A stretch of 46,635 bases of DNA. Source: an uncultured Pelagibacteraceae bacterium. Its GTDB lineage: Bacteria; Pseudomonadota; Alphaproteobacteria; Pelagibacterales; Pelagibacteraceae. The notes under the pieces are model-generated. The model saw only the letters and a program-made list of their open reading frames with translations. It did not search any database and was not told the DNA's origin. Positions within the stretch are counted from its first letter, which is position 1. Each line of letters opens with the position of its first letter. Of the stretch, positions 8,896 through 19,554 are shown piece after piece. Both the position numbers and the translations under genes were made by a program. Location: positions 1 through 46,635 of the forward strand of contig CACENB010000007.1 of assembly GCA_902561015.1 (NCBI GenBank), in the 5' to 3' direction.

Positions 8896-9950
8896 TAATT
8901 GTATTTTTTTGATGTTAACTCATACAATCTACTGATTGTTCGTTTAAATGGTTTTTCAAGAGATAAGGAAGATTTAAATTGTTCAAGATTTTGATTTGCA
9001 CTAATAGCCAAAGGTATGTTTTTTTCATAAATCACATCAATAAAAGTGATAAATCTTTGCTGTTGATTTGAATTTACGTCACTAAATTGAGGAATTTCAT
9101 CAACTACAATAAATTTAACAGATTTAGCAATTTCTAAATAATCTTCTGCACCTAAGTTTTTGCTACACAATTCATCAAAATTAAATCTTGAAATACCTTC
9201 ATAATTGTTTTTTATTTCAATTTTCCTCCCTTTGATATCCAATGTTTTTGGTGTCTTTTTTTTATTTTTAGTGATAACGCGAAAAAACTTGTTCATTTTA
9301 AAATTATTTTCTTTGTTAAGTGGAAAAAATAATCTTTGGTTTTGGTTTTCTTGGGATTTTCTGTAATCATCCTCAATTATTAATTCATGCTCAATAGAAT
9401 TATTTTCCATTATATTTATGAATGGTACAAATTGATCTCTTTGTAAACCGTCTTTATAAAGTTCTGATATTTTGGTATTAGAAGTTAAAATTATTTTTAT
9501 ATTTTCTTTAAAAATTTGTTCAAATAATTTACCTAAAATCATAGCGTCCACAATATTAGTAACTTGAAATTCATCAAAATAAATCAATGATACTTTTGTT
9601 CTTAAGTCTTTAACAAATATACTGACTACATTCTCATTATATTCATTTTTTCTACTATGAACAAAATCATGAAATTCTAACATAAATTCATTAAAATGTA
9701 GTCTTTTTTTATTTTGGTTAGCAAAATCAAAAAAAAAATTTAAAATCATTGTTTTTCCGACACCTACACCACCGTGAAGATAGAAAGCTTTTTTTGAACT
9801 ATTTTTTAAAAAAATTTTGACTAAATTAAATGTAAAATTTTGATTAAAATAATCTTGTAATTTTTTAATTACTTTAATCTGATTTTGATTAACTTCTAAA
9901 TTTTCAGATTTACAGTATAATATAAATTTTTCCTCAAGGTCTTTTGACAT
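8895..9950 (-). CDS. zapE: AFG1-like ATPase / cell division protein ZapE
   Basis: Walker A LHGGVGVGKTM, Walker B LIYFDEFQVTNIVDAMIL, sensor motif ILTSNT; typical ZapE layout. Confidence 0.9.
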   Translation of the reverse strand: MSKDLEEKFILYCKSENLEVNQNQIKVIKKLQDYFNQNFTFNLVKIFLKNSSKKAFYLHGGVGVGKTMILNFFFDFANQNKKRLHFNEFMLEFHDFVHSRKNEYNENVVSIFVKDLRTKVSLIYFDEFQVTNIVDAMILGKLFEQIFKENIKIILTSNTKISELYKDGLQRDQFVPFINIMENNSIEHELIIEDDYRKSQENQNQRLFFPLNKENNFKMNKFFRVITKNKKKTPKTLDIKGRKIEIKNNYEGISRFNFDELCSKNLGAEDYLEIAKSVKFIVVDEIPQFSDVNSNQQQRFITFIDVIYEKNIPLAISANQNLEQFKSSLSLEKPFKRTISRLYELTSKKYN

Positions 9951-10381
9951 CAATCTTTTTTAGTCTTGAAATCTATACCATACTCAGATCTTGGTCCTTT
10001 CCTTAGACCAAATGGTCCGGATATAAATATCGTTAAAGGTTTTGTGCCAGGTTTAATATCAACTCTATGAAGATTGTTTGCAGATCTAAATCCAACGTAT
10101 CCTGGTGGTCTCCAAAATTTTCCGGTGCTTAAAGTTTCCCAGTAACCATCTCTTAATATTATCGTTATATAGGGAAATGTATGGTTATGAACTCCTTCAC
10201 CATGATCATCAGCTAGCATCTCATGAATCAAAATATTAAAAGGAAACCATTTTGGTCTATGTCTCATTAAAACATAATATCTATTCATCCATGGTTTAGC
10301 TTTATGAAATTCAGGATGAGAAGGTCCCCTATCCAAGACAATTTTCTTTCTACCTATTTTCTCTAAAAATCTTAAAAACAT
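9950..10381 (-). CDS. Cupin-fold-like conserved hypothetical protein
   Basis: DDHGEGVHNHTFPYITIILRDGYWE...HRVDI resembles a metal-binding cupin barrel. Confidence 0.6.
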   Translation of the reverse strand: MFLRFLEKIGRKKIVLDRGPSHPEFHKAKPWMNRYYVLMRHRPKWFPFNILIHEMLADDHGEGVHNHTFPYITIILRDGYWETLSTGKFWRPPGYVGFRSANNLHRVDIKPGTKPLTIFISGPFGLRKGPRSEYGIDFKTKKD

Positions 10382-10383
10382 TT

Positions 10384-11679
10384 TTATTCGTATTGTACAA
10401 CAGCACCATTTTTAATCATAAATAAATGATTATTATATAAGAAAGGTTTTGACATTATGTTTCTAGAAATTTTTTCTACTTTTAAGATATTCCCAGTTTG
10501 AAGGTCTAAAATGATTAATTTCCCGTCGTTATTAGTTAGATAAATTTTATTCTGACTTATTGAAAATCCTGTAAGTTTAATTTTTTTTCTATTTTTATCT
10601 TTATATATTTTATGAATATCTTTAATCTTAATTATATTTCCCCTTTCTTTATCTATCACAAATAAATAACCGTTTTCTGAAAATGTGATAATTAAATTTT
10701 TAATCATAATAGGGGTTAAGCTCGAGCTAATATCATTAATCCAATTTATTGAACCATTTTTTAAATTAACTGAGTAAAACTCATTTTTATTATTTGAAAA
10801 AAAAATGCTTTTTCCATCTGAGACTAACTTTGAGTTTTTAAAAATGTAAGTCGTATTTATAATTTCACTACTTTGGGTTGGAAGTTGCCATACCAAATCT
10901 CCTGAAAATATATCAACAGCTGTTAAATCACCCAAATTATTAATAAAATAAACTACGTTTTCATCTATTAATAAAGAATTTTTCGAATTTGTAATTGTCA
11001 GCGTTTTTTCAGTTTCAACACTCCAGCATTCAGAGCCATCTTTTATTAAATAACATCTCAAGACGTTTTTTAAATCTATTACAAAAAACTTATCATTATA
11101 TATTTTAATTTCTGAATTAAAAGGATACTCATTTTTTTTCTTCCAGATTAAATTTCCATTTTCTATGTTAATTAAAAATAGGTTGGATAAATTATCGACA
11201 ACAATAAGTTTATCTTTAAATTTCATAAAAGAAAGTTTTGGATGATTCTTTTTTTCAAATTTGGAAAGATAATTTTTTTTCCAAACAATTTTTTGATTAT
11301 TATCAAACCTAATTATTGATCCTTTGCTGTCAAAAAAAATTATCCCATCTCCTAAAAACAGAGGACTTAAATCAGTTTCAGCTTCACTATGGAATTTAGA
11401 GAATCTAAAGTTTTTTATTTTTTTTATTTTGCCTGAATATTTTTGAATACCAAAATTATTTTTATTATCAAAAATTTTATTTTGAATATCAATTTTTAAT
11501 AAGTTTAAGCTAATATCTGGATTTAACTCGTTGTAAGAAATTTTTTTTTTTTCGAATAAAACTTCAATATTCTTGTCTAGATTTGCCTTTTTTTTTTTAT
11601 TCCAAATTTTTGAGTCTTCATTTAAAGAACAATTTGCCAAAATAAAAGGCAACAAAAATAGTATCAAAATTCTAATCAC
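10384..11679 (-). CDS. PQQ-like beta-propeller lipoprotein, BamB-like
   Basis: Lipobox-like LLPFILANCS at the N-terminus; repeats such as NGNLIWKKKNEYPF, DLVWQLPTQSS, NGSINWINDISS. Confidence 0.75.
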   Translation of the reverse strand: MIRILILFLLPFILANCSLNEDSKIWNKKKKANLDKNIEVLFEKKKISYNELNPDISLNLLKIDIQNKIFDNKNNFGIQKYSGKIKKIKNFRFSKFHSEAETDLSPLFLGDGIIFFDSKGSIIRFDNNQKIVWKKNYLSKFEKKNHPKLSFMKFKDKLIVVDNLSNLFLINIENGNLIWKKKNEYPFNSEIKIYNDKFFVIDLKNVLRCYLIKDGSECWSVETEKTLTITNSKNSLLIDENVVYFINNLGDLTAVDIFSGDLVWQLPTQSSEIINTTYIFKNSKLVSDGKSIFFSNNKNEFYSVNLKNGSINWINDISSSLTPIMIKNLIITFSENGYLFVIDKERGNIIKIKDIHKIYKDKNRKKIKLTGFSISQNKIYLTNNDGKLIILDLQTGNILKVEKISRNIMSKPFLYNNHLFMIKNGAVVQYE

Positions 11680-12316
11680 TTAAATCTCTATTTAATCTCT
11701 TTTGTGCCTCTGTAACTATATCTGGATTTGGTTTTTTTGAATTGATAATCTGATTAAAAAACTCTTTAGACTTTTGTTTTTGGTTTTTTGAATAAAAAAA
11801 CTCTGCTAGCAAATATAGAGCATGTGAACTCCATACACTCTCAGATTTAATAATAGGATTTAGGATTTCCAATAATTCATTTTCAGAAATTTTATCAGCA
11901 TTGTACAAACCTTTTTTATAAATTATTAAATTTTTAATCTCATTTTCTAAAGAAATATTATCAATCAAAATATCAAACAAAATATTAATTTGATCTGTAT
12001 TAGAAATTAAATTATTATCTAGAATATAGTATAAAGAAAGTGGGGAATACGTTGGATCTTTTAATTCAATAATTTCTATTAATTTTTTAGTAGTTTTTTC
12101 CTTTTTGCTTTCCTCATAATTTATTATTGTTGAATAAAATAAATTTGAAACTTTTTGTCGCTGATAATCTCTAAACTCCCGATAGCCAAAAAAAGATATT
12201 AACAAGATTAAAATTATTATCAAAAAAGCTGATAATTTTTTTTTATTATTTAAAAAAAAATTTTTTATTTTTTCATTTCTTGTGTTTGAATTAATTATTG
12301 ATATATCTTCATCCAT
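11672..12316 (-). CDS. Membrane-anchored TPR-like protein (YfgM/TPR_21-like)
   Basis: N-terminal TM segment LSAFLIIILILLISFFGYREF, helical repeats, located directly upstream of a BamB-like gene as in other proteobacteria. Confidence 0.6.
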   Translation of the reverse strand: MDEDISIINSNTRNEKIKNFFLNNKKKLSAFLIIILILLISFFGYREFRDYQRQKVSNLFYSTIINYEESKKEKTTKKLIEIIELKDPTYSPLSLYYILDNNLISNTDQINILFDILIDNISLENEIKNLIIYKKGLYNADKISENELLEILNPIIKSESVWSSHALYLLAEFFYSKNQKQKSKEFFNQIINSKKPNPDIVTEAQKRLNRDLSD

Positions 12317-12318
12317 AT

Positions 12319-14988
12319 CTAAATCATATTTCTTAAAACATATTGAAGTATTCCACCGTTTTTATAATACTCTAATTCATTTTTGGTATCAATTCTGCAA
12401 AGTGTATCTATTATTCTAACATCACCCGATACATACTTAATCTCAATTTTGACTTTATCAGATGGTTTAATTCCTTTTTCAATGTCCACTACACTTATCA
12501 ATTCTGAGCCTAATAAATTTAGATTTTTTCTATTCATATTTTCTGTAAATTGTAATGGCAAAATCCCCATCCCAATTAAGTTAGATCTATGTATTCTCTC
12601 AAAACTCTCGGCAATTACTACCTTAACTCCTAGTAGTTTAGTTCCTTTTGCAGCCCAATCTCGAGAAGATCCTGTGCCATACTCTTTACCACCGATTACA
12701 ACTAAATCAGTACCTCTTTTTTTATACTCCACAACTGCATCATAAACTGACATTACTTTTTCTTCTGGATACAATTTTGTAAAACCACCCTCAGTTCCTG
12801 GGGCCATTTCATTTTTAATTCTTATATTTGCAAATGTACCTCTCATCATTACTTCATGATTTCCACGTCTAGAGCCATATGAATTATAATCCTTAGGAAG
12901 AATTTGATAATTCATAAAATACTCACCCGTTGGACTATTTTTTTGAATATTACCAGCAGGAGAAATATGATCAGTAGTAACCATGTCTCCCAATATCAAC
13001 AATGGTCTTGCATTTTTAATTTCTTTAAAACCCTCTGGCTCATCACTAAGATTTTCAAAAAATGGAGGTTTTTTTACATAAGTAGAATTTTCATCCCAAT
13101 TATAGATGCTGCTTTTTTTTGTTTTAATTTCTTGCCATTGTTTTGGTCCCTCAGATACATTTGAATATCGTTTAACAAACATATCTGCATTTAGAGAATT
13201 TTTCAAAGTATCCTCAATTTCTTTATTTGAAGGCCAGATATCTTTTAAAAATACATCTTTTCCGTTTTTATCTTTTCCAAATGAATTTTTTAATAAATCA
13301 AATTCCATGTGACCTGCAAGAGCATATGCTACAACAAGTGGTGGGGAGGCTAAGTAATTTGCTTTGATATGAGGTGAAATTCTTCCTTCAAAGTTTCTGT
13401 TGCCTGACAAAACAGAGACTGCATATAAATTATCTTTTTGGATTGCCTCAACAATATTTTCTGCTAAAGGGCCTGAATTACCTATACAAGTTGTACAACC
13501 ATAACCAACTAAATTAAATCCTAATTGATCTAAGTAAATATTTAGACCTGCTTTCTCTAAATAATCAGTTACTACTTGAGATCCAGGAGCTAAAGATGTT
13601 TTAACCCATGGTTTGATATTTAATCCCAACTCGACAGCTTTTTTTGCCAAAAGGCCAGCTCCAATAAGAACATTAGGATTTGAAGTATTGGTACATGATG
13701 TGATTGCTGCAATTAATACTGAGCCATCCTTAATTTCATAATCTGTGTCTTTTACCTTAGAAATTTTGTATTCTTTTTTACCTGTTGATACTTTAAACAC
13801 TTTTTTAAAATTACTTGATGCATCAGTTAAAAGAACTTTATCTTGTGGTCTTTTAGGACCTGAAATAGTTGGAACTACAGTGGACATATCTAAAGAAATT
13901 TTATCACTAAACTCGATTTCATCACTCGACCATAAACCTTGATCCTTTGCATATTTTTCAACAATTGCCACTGTTTCTTTATCTCTTCCAGAAAATTCTA
14001 AATACTTTAAAGTTTCTTGATCTATTGGAAAGAACCCGCATGTAGCTCCATATTCAGGAGCCATGTTTGCAATTGTCGCTCTATCGGCTAAAGTTAAATT
14101 TTTTAATCCCTCACCATAGAATTCAACAAATTTTCCAACTACACCTTTGTCTCTGAGCATTTTAACAACTGTTAATACTAAGTCTGTAGCAGTTGTGCCC
14201 TCTGGCATTTTTTTTGTGACTTCAAACCCAATTACTTCAGGGATTAACATCGAAATAGGTTGTCCTAACATCCCTGCTTCGGCTTCAATTCCACCAACAC
14301 CCCATCCTAGAACTGACAAACCGTTGACCATAGTTGTATGGCTGTCTGTTCCAACAAGTGTATCTGGGAATAAATATTTTTCCCCTTTGTATTTATCTGA
14401 CCAGACTACCTTTGATAAATATTCTAAATTTACCTGATGACAAATACCAGTTCCTGGAGGAACAATCCTAAAATTATTAAAGGCACTTTGGCCCCATTTT
14501 AAAAAAGAATATCTTTCTCCATTTCTTTTAAATTCAATATCTACATTCTTTTCAAATGAATCCTTTTTAGCAGATTGGTCAACTTGAACAGAATGATCAA
14601 TAACTAAATCAACTGCAGACAGAGGGTTAATTGTATTTGGATCTTTATTTTTTTCTTTAACAGCTTCTCGCATTGCAGCCAAATCAGCTACTGCTGGTAT
14701 TCCTGTATAATCTTGAAGCAAAACTCTGGCTGGCCTATAAGCTATTTCAGTTTTTGATTTTTTTGTTTCAAGCCAGTTTTTTATGGCTTCAATTTGTTTT
14801 TTATTAACTGATACATCATCCTCATATCTAAGTAAATTTTCTAATAAAACTTTTAACGACTTCGGCAGTTTCGAAATACCTTGTAATCCATTTAACTCAG
14901 CTTTTTTTAATGAATAATATTTATAATTTTTACCGTTAACCTCTAGGTCAGATAAAGATTTGTAAGAATTTTTATTTCCTGGTTTCAT
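12319..14988 (-). CDS. acnA: Aconitate hydratase
   Basis: 889 aa; DLVIDHSVQVD, LVGTDSHTTMVNGL, AAITSCTNTSNPNV, GYGCTTCIGNSGPL, GSSRDWAAKGTKLLGVK. Confidence 0.98.
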   Translation of the reverse strand: MKPGNKNSYKSLSDLEVNGKNYKYYSLKKAELNGLQGISKLPKSLKVLLENLLRYEDDVSVNKKQIEAIKNWLETKKSKTEIAYRPARVLLQDYTGIPAVADLAAMREAVKEKNKDPNTINPLSAVDLVIDHSVQVDQSAKKDSFEKNVDIEFKRNGERYSFLKWGQSAFNNFRIVPPGTGICHQVNLEYLSKVVWSDKYKGEKYLFPDTLVGTDSHTTMVNGLSVLGWGVGGIEAEAGMLGQPISMLIPEVIGFEVTKKMPEGTTATDLVLTVVKMLRDKGVVGKFVEFYGEGLKNLTLADRATIANMAPEYGATCGFFPIDQETLKYLEFSGRDKETVAIVEKYAKDQGLWSSDEIEFSDKISLDMSTVVPTISGPKRPQDKVLLTDASSNFKKVFKVSTGKKEYKISKVKDTDYEIKDGSVLIAAITSCTNTSNPNVLIGAGLLAKKAVELGLNIKPWVKTSLAPGSQVVTDYLEKAGLNIYLDQLGFNLVGYGCTTCIGNSGPLAENIVEAIQKDNLYAVSVLSGNRNFEGRISPHIKANYLASPPLVVAYALAGHMEFDLLKNSFGKDKNGKDVFLKDIWPSNKEIEDTLKNSLNADMFVKRYSNVSEGPKQWQEIKTKKSSIYNWDENSTYVKKPPFFENLSDEPEGFKEIKNARPLLILGDMVTTDHISPAGNIQKNSPTGEYFMNYQILPKDYNSYGSRRGNHEVMMRGTFANIRIKNEMAPGTEGGFTKLYPEEKVMSVYDAVVEYKKRGTDLVVIGGKEYGTGSSRDWAAKGTKLLGVKVVIAESFERIHRSNLIGMGILPLQFTENMNRKNLNLLGSELISVVDIEKGIKPSDKVKIEIKYVSGDVRIIDTLCRIDTKNELEYYKNGGILQYVLRNMI

Positions 14989-14991
14989 ATC

Positions 14992-15582
14992 TTATATATA
15001 AAATGTAATTATGCTCAAAAGAAGAAGCCCTGACATAACATAATTGAAGTATTTAATAAATTTCTCATTTGTCGCAAATTTTCTCAAATATTTACCAACA
15101 AAAGTCCAAAATGTGATACTTGATAAAGATACTATAAAAGCAAATAAGACGACTTGAGTCGCATAATTAAAATAATTTTCTCCATGTTCAACATATGTTG
15201 AGACTATAATAATTCCGATCAATACGCCTTTTGGGTTTAAAAATTGAAAAATAAAAGTATCCAAAAAGGAAATTGGGTTTTCGTTTTTTTTTTCACCAGA
15301 TGGTTTTGAAAAACTAATTTTATAGGCTAGATAAATTAAAAATAAACTTCCTAAATATTTCAAAATCGTTTGTATAATTGGGAACAGTTTAAAAATATTA
15401 ACTAAACCAATTGTTAAAGCAAATACCACAGAGGTAAACCCAAAAGTAACTCCAAAAATATGTGGTATTGTTTTTTTAATTCCAAAATTAAAACCAGAAT
15501 AAGACGCAACAACGTTATTTGGTCCTGGTGTATAAGCGGCCACAATCCAAAAGAGTGCCATTGATAAAAACTCTGGGTGCAT
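14992..15582 (-). CDS. LysE/RhtB family transporter
   Basis: AAYTPGPNNVVASYSGFNFG N-terminal motif; multiple TM segments. Confidence 0.85.
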   Translation of the reverse strand: MHPEFLSMALFWIVAAYTPGPNNVVASYSGFNFGIKKTIPHIFGVTFGFTSVVFALTIGLVNIFKLFPIIQTILKYLGSLFLIYLAYKISFSKPSGEKKNENPISFLDTFIFQFLNPKGVLIGIIIVSTYVEHGENYFNYATQVVLFAFIVSLSSITFWTFVGKYLRKFATNEKFIKYFNYVMSGLLLLSIITFYI

Positions 15583-15584
15583 AT

Positions 15585-15926
15585 TTATGCTATCGGTAAT
15601 CCGTTATCTGCTTTTTTTGATGGATGTACCAGTGTAACTTTTCCTTCAGAGTCTATTGATCCTAAAAGTAAAAACTGAGATTTTACACCAGCAATATTTT
15701 TTTCTGGAAAATTACAAACACCAATTACCTGTTTACCAACTAAATTTTGTTCACTATAAAAATGAGTAATTTGGGCCGATGAAGTTTTGATACCTATTTT
15801 ATCTCCAAAATCTACTTCAACAACTAAGGATGGTTTTCTAGCTTTTTCATTTTTTTTAACTGATAGCACAGTTCCAAGTCTAATATCTATTTTTTCAAAT
15901 ATGTCGTAAGTAATTTGCTCTTTCAT
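15585..15926 (-). CDS. tRNA-binding domain protein, CsaA-like
   Basis: FEKIDIRLGTVLSV...DFGDKIGIKTSSAQIT...LVGKQVIGVCNFPEKNIAGVKSQFLLLGS. Start placed at the internal Met (MKEQITYD). Confidence 0.85.
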   Translation of the reverse strand: MKEQITYDIFEKIDIRLGTVLSVKKNEKARKPSLVVEVDFGDKIGIKTSSAQITHFYSEQNLVGKQVIGVCNFPEKNIAGVKSQFLLLGSIDSEGKVTLVHPSKKADNGLPIA

Positions 15927-15955
15927 AAACGTGATATTTATATTAATTATTACCA

Positions 15956-17146
15956 ATGAGTACAGAAGTAAATTTAGAGAAAATATACAAGAATTCTATT
16001 AAGATTTTATCTGATTTAATTGGATTTAAAACTATTTCAGGAGAAGATAACAACGATTTAATAAATTATTGTGAAAAACACCTTAATGACCTAGGCGCTA
16101 CCTCATTTAAGACATTTGATGAGGAAAAAAAAAGAGTAAATCTTTTTGCAACAATCAAAGCAAAAAAATCAAATGGGGTAAAACCAATAATTTTATCTGG
16201 TCATACTGACACTGTTCCTGTTTCAAAGAGTTGGAGCACAGATCCCTTCAAGGCAATAATTAAAGAAGATAAACTTTATGGAAGAGGTTCCTGTGACATG
16301 AAAGGATTTATTGCATGCACTTTAGCATTTGCTCCAATTTTTTCTAAAGTTGATTTAAATAGAGATATTCATTTTTCTTTCACTTTTGATGAGGAAACTG
16401 CATGCTTAGGTGCACCAATATTAATTGAAGAACTTAAAAAAAGAAAAATTCAAGACGGAATTTGTATAGTTGGGGAACCTACAAATATGAAAATCATAGA
16501 CGCACATAAAGGATGTTACGAATACACTACTTATTTTGAGGGACTGGCTGGACATAGCTCAATGCCACACAAAGGAGTCAGTGCAGTTGAATTTGCATCA
16601 AGATATGCCAATAAATTAATAGAGCTTAGAGAAGAATTAAAAAAAAGAGCACCTCAAGACTCAATATTTGATCCTCCATTTTCAACACTTCAAGTTGGAG
16701 GTATATTTGGAGGTATAGCTCACAATGTAATTGCTGACAAATGTCGTGTTGAATGGGAAACAAGACCAGTTATCAAAGAAGATGGTATCTTTCTAAATCA
16801 ACAAATAGATAAATATGCCAAAGATGTTTTGTTGCCAGAAATGAAAAGAGTTTTTCCTAATTCAAAAATAACAAAGAAGATAATTGGCGAGGTTACTGGT
16901 TTTGATCGTATAGGTAACTCAGAGGCATGTGAATTGGTATCAAGCTTAACTGGTGATAATTCAAGAGAGGTCGTTTCTTTTGGAACTGAAGCAGGATTGT
17001 TTCAAGAAATAGGTATCAGCACAGTTGTTTGTGGCCCGGGTTCTATAGAGCAAGCTCACAAAGTTGATGAGTTCATAGAACTTAATGAACTTAAAAAATG
17101 TTTGAAATTTCTTGAGGGAATCAAGAATAAATCTACTCTTAATTAG
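15956..17146 (+). CDS. argE: Acetylornithine deacetylase / M20 family deacylase
   Basis: LSGHTDTVPVSKSWSTDPF, LYGRGSCDMKGFIA, GLAGHSSMPHKGVSA. Confidence 0.85.
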   Translation: MSTEVNLEKIYKNSIKILSDLIGFKTISGEDNNDLINYCEKHLNDLGATSFKTFDEEKKRVNLFATIKAKKSNGVKPIILSGHTDTVPVSKSWSTDPFKAIIKEDKLYGRGSCDMKGFIACTLAFAPIFSKVDLNRDIHFSFTFDEETACLGAPILIEELKKRKIQDGICIVGEPTNMKIIDAHKGCYEYTTYFEGLAGHSSMPHKGVSAVEFASRYANKLIELREELKKRAPQDSIFDPPFSTLQVGGIFGGIAHNVIADKCRVEWETRPVIKEDGIFLNQQIDKYAKDVLLPEMKRVFPNSKITKKIIGEVTGFDRIGNSEACELVSSLTGDNSREVVSFGTEAGLFQEIGISTVVCGPGSIEQAHKVDEFIELNELKKCLKFLEGIKNKSTLN

Positions 17147-18575
17147 TCCATCCACCAACTGATTTAACCTCTAAGAATTCTTGAAGACCATGCTCACCAG
17201 CTTCTCTACCTATTCCTGAATGTTTAAAACCTCCAAAAGGTGTATCGATTGCTATACCTGCTCCATTTACATCAACCATTCCTGATCTGAGTTTTTTTGC
17301 AACTCGTTTAGCTTTTTCTTGATCTAGGGTTTGAATATAATTTGTTAGTCCATATGGAGTATCATTTGCAATTTTGATTGCGTCTTCCTCTGTTTCAAAT
17401 GGTATAACTGACAATACGGGTCCAAAAATTTCAGTTCTAGCAATTTCCATACTATTATCAACATCTACAAACACAGTTGGTTTTACAAAATATCCTTTTT
17501 CATGACCTTCAGGTTTTCCAAGCCCACCTGCAATTAGTTTTGCTCCTTCATCAATTCCTTTTTTAATTAAAGTCTGGATCTTATTATATTGAGACTCTGA
17601 TACAACAGGCCCAATATGTTCTCCTTCTTTTTTAGGATCTCCTACCTGAATAGATTCAGTGTAATCTTTAAGTCTTTTTATTGCCTCAGAGTAATTTGAT
17701 TTTTCAATTAACATTCTTGTTGGTGCATTACACGATTGACCTGAGTTTTTAAAACATCTTAAAGCGCCCCATTCAATAGCTTTTGGATCAGCATCTTTAA
17801 ATATTATATTTGCTCCTTTACCACCTAATTCTAAACTTACTCTTTTAAAATCATTGGCTGCATTTTGTGAAATTAAAGCACCAGCTCTAGTCGAACCAGT
17901 AAAAGAAATCATGTTAATATCTGGATGTCGTGTGAGAGCATCACCGGTAATATTTCCATCACCATTTATTAAATTAAATACTCCTGGTGGAAATTTTGTT
18001 TCATCGATAATTTCAGTCAAAATCATTGATGATAATGGAGCAAGTTCTGATGGTTTTAAAACCATTGTACATCCTGATGCCAAGGCAGGTATTACTTTAA
18101 GACAAACCTGGTTCATTGGCCAATTCCATGGCGTTATCAATGCACAGACTCCTTTAGGCTCGTATAAAAGTCTTTGATTGGGAGCATGATCGCCCAAAGG
18201 TTTTTCAAATTCAAAGTTCTTAAGATGTCTTATAAAAGATTTAATATGAGCAGCTCCGGTACCTACTTGAAGCTTAGTTGCAAAGTCTTTAGGTGCACCC
18301 ATTTCAGTAGTAATTGCTTCAGAAATATCTGCCCACCTTTTTTTATAATTTTCGTAAAGTTTTTCTAAAAGTTTTATTCTTTCTTCTTTGGTTGAAAAAG
18401 CCCAAGAGTTATAAGCTTCTTTGGCTGAATTTACGGCAATATCGACATCTTCTTTACTACCAAGAGTTATAATTGCACATTTTTCTTCAGTGGAAGGATT
18501 AATAACTTCAATCTGTTGTTTGCTTTTTGGAACCTGCCATTTTCCATTTATATAAAAATTTTTTTTATCTTTCAT
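17139..18575 (-). CDS. Aldehyde dehydrogenase family protein
   Basis: TPWNWPMNQVCLKVIPALASGC, SFTGSTRAGALI, LELGGKGANIIF, NSGQSCNAPTRM. Start likely MKDKKNFY at 18575. Confidence 0.95.
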   Translation of the reverse strand: MKDKKNFYINGKWQVPKSKQQIEVINPSTEEKCAIITLGSKEDVDIAVNSAKEAYNSWAFSTKEERIKLLEKLYENYKKRWADISEAITTEMGAPKDFATKLQVGTGAAHIKSFIRHLKNFEFEKPLGDHAPNQRLLYEPKGVCALITPWNWPMNQVCLKVIPALASGCTMVLKPSELAPLSSMILTEIIDETKFPPGVFNLINGDGNITGDALTRHPDINMISFTGSTRAGALISQNAANDFKRVSLELGGKGANIIFKDADPKAIEWGALRCFKNSGQSCNAPTRMLIEKSNYSEAIKRLKDYTESIQVGDPKKEGEHIGPVVSESQYNKIQTLIKKGIDEGAKLIAGGLGKPEGHEKGYFVKPTVFVDVDNSMEIARTEIFGPVLSVIPFETEEDAIKIANDTPYGLTNYIQTLDQEKAKRVAKKLRSGMVDVNGAGIAIDTPFGGFKHSGIGREAGEHGLQEFLEVKSVGGWTN

Positions 18576-18594
18576 AATTTTTAATAACTTTTTG

Positions 18595-19554
18595 TTATTT
18601 TTTTGCAAATAAATTAGTTAATTCATACACAATCGTAGCAGCAGCCAGTGATGTCACTTCAGCATGATCATACGCAGGTGAAACTTCAACTACATCTGCT
18701 GATATAAGATTTAAGCCTGATAAGCCTCTTAAAACATTCACCATTTCCCTTGAGGTCATTCCAGCAATTTCTGGTGTTCCTGTACCTGGTGCGAAAGCAG
18801 GATCTAATACATCTATATCTATAGATAAGTATAAAGGATTGTTGCCTACTCTTTTTTTAATTCTCTCAGCTATATTATCCGTGCCCTCTGATTGAAATTC
18901 ATCACAATGAATAATTTTAAATCCAAAACTCTCATCATTCTTAATGTCATCTCTGCTGTATAAAGGACCTCTAATTCCAACATGCATTGATGCATCATCT
19001 AAAAATAAATTTTCTTCCCTCGCTCTTCTAAAAGGAGTTCCATGAGTGTATGGAGCTCCAAAATATGTATCCCAAGTATCTAGGTGAGCATCAAAGTGTA
19101 CTAATGCGACTGGTCCATTGTTAATTTTATTTACCGCTTTTAAGAGAGGAAAAGCAATTGTATGATCTCCACCTAAACAAATAATACCTCCAACTTTTTT
19201 TAATAACTCCTCAGCTCCTATCTCTATCTGTTTTATTGCTTCATTAATATTAAATGGATTACAAGTAATATCTCCAGCATCAGCTACTTGTTGTATCTTA
19301 AACGGTTCAACATCATAACTTGGATGATAATTGGTTCTTAAATGCCTTGAGGCCTGTCTTATACTTTGAGGTCCAAATCTTGCGCCAGGTCTATAACTCG
19401 TGCCAGCATCGAATGGAACTCCAACGATTGCAACGTCACAACTCTCTACATCTCTTAGCTCTGGTAATCTAGCAAACGTCGAAGGCCCTGCAAACCTGGG
19501 AACTTTTGTTCCACTAACAGGTTGAATTGGATCTTTATTAGTTTTTTTTTTCAC
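18595..19554 (-). CDS. speB: Agmatinase / arginase-ureohydrolase family
   Basis: CLGGDHTIAFPLLKA, VHFDAHLDTWD, SIDIDVLDPAFAPGTGTPE manganese-binding motifs. Confidence 0.9.
   Translation of the reverse strand: MKKKTNKDPIQPVSGTKVPRFAGPSTFARLPELRDVESCDVAIVGVPFDAGTSYRPGARFGPQSIRQASRHLRTNYHPSYDVEPFKIQQVADAGDITCNPFNINEAIKQIEIGAEELLKKVGGIICLGGDHTIAFPLLKAVNKINNGPVALVHFDAHLDTWDTYFGAPYTHGTPFRRAREENLFLDDASMHVGIRGPLYSRDDIKNDESFGFKIIHCDEFQSEGTDNIAERIKKRVGNNPLYLSIDIDVLDPAFAPGTGTPEIAGMTSREMVNVLRGLSGLNLISADVVEVSPAYDHAEVTSLAAATIVYELTNLFAKK

Noticed and set aside
12383-14437. Several plus-strand ORFs (12383, 12904, 13106, 13745, 14147) across aconitase
   Set aside because: All are shadows of the acnA reading frame; no family resemblance or own expression signals.
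17854-18177. Plus-strand 107-aa ORF opposite aldehyde dehydrogenase
   Set aside because: Antisense shadow ORF over strongly conserved ALDH motifs.
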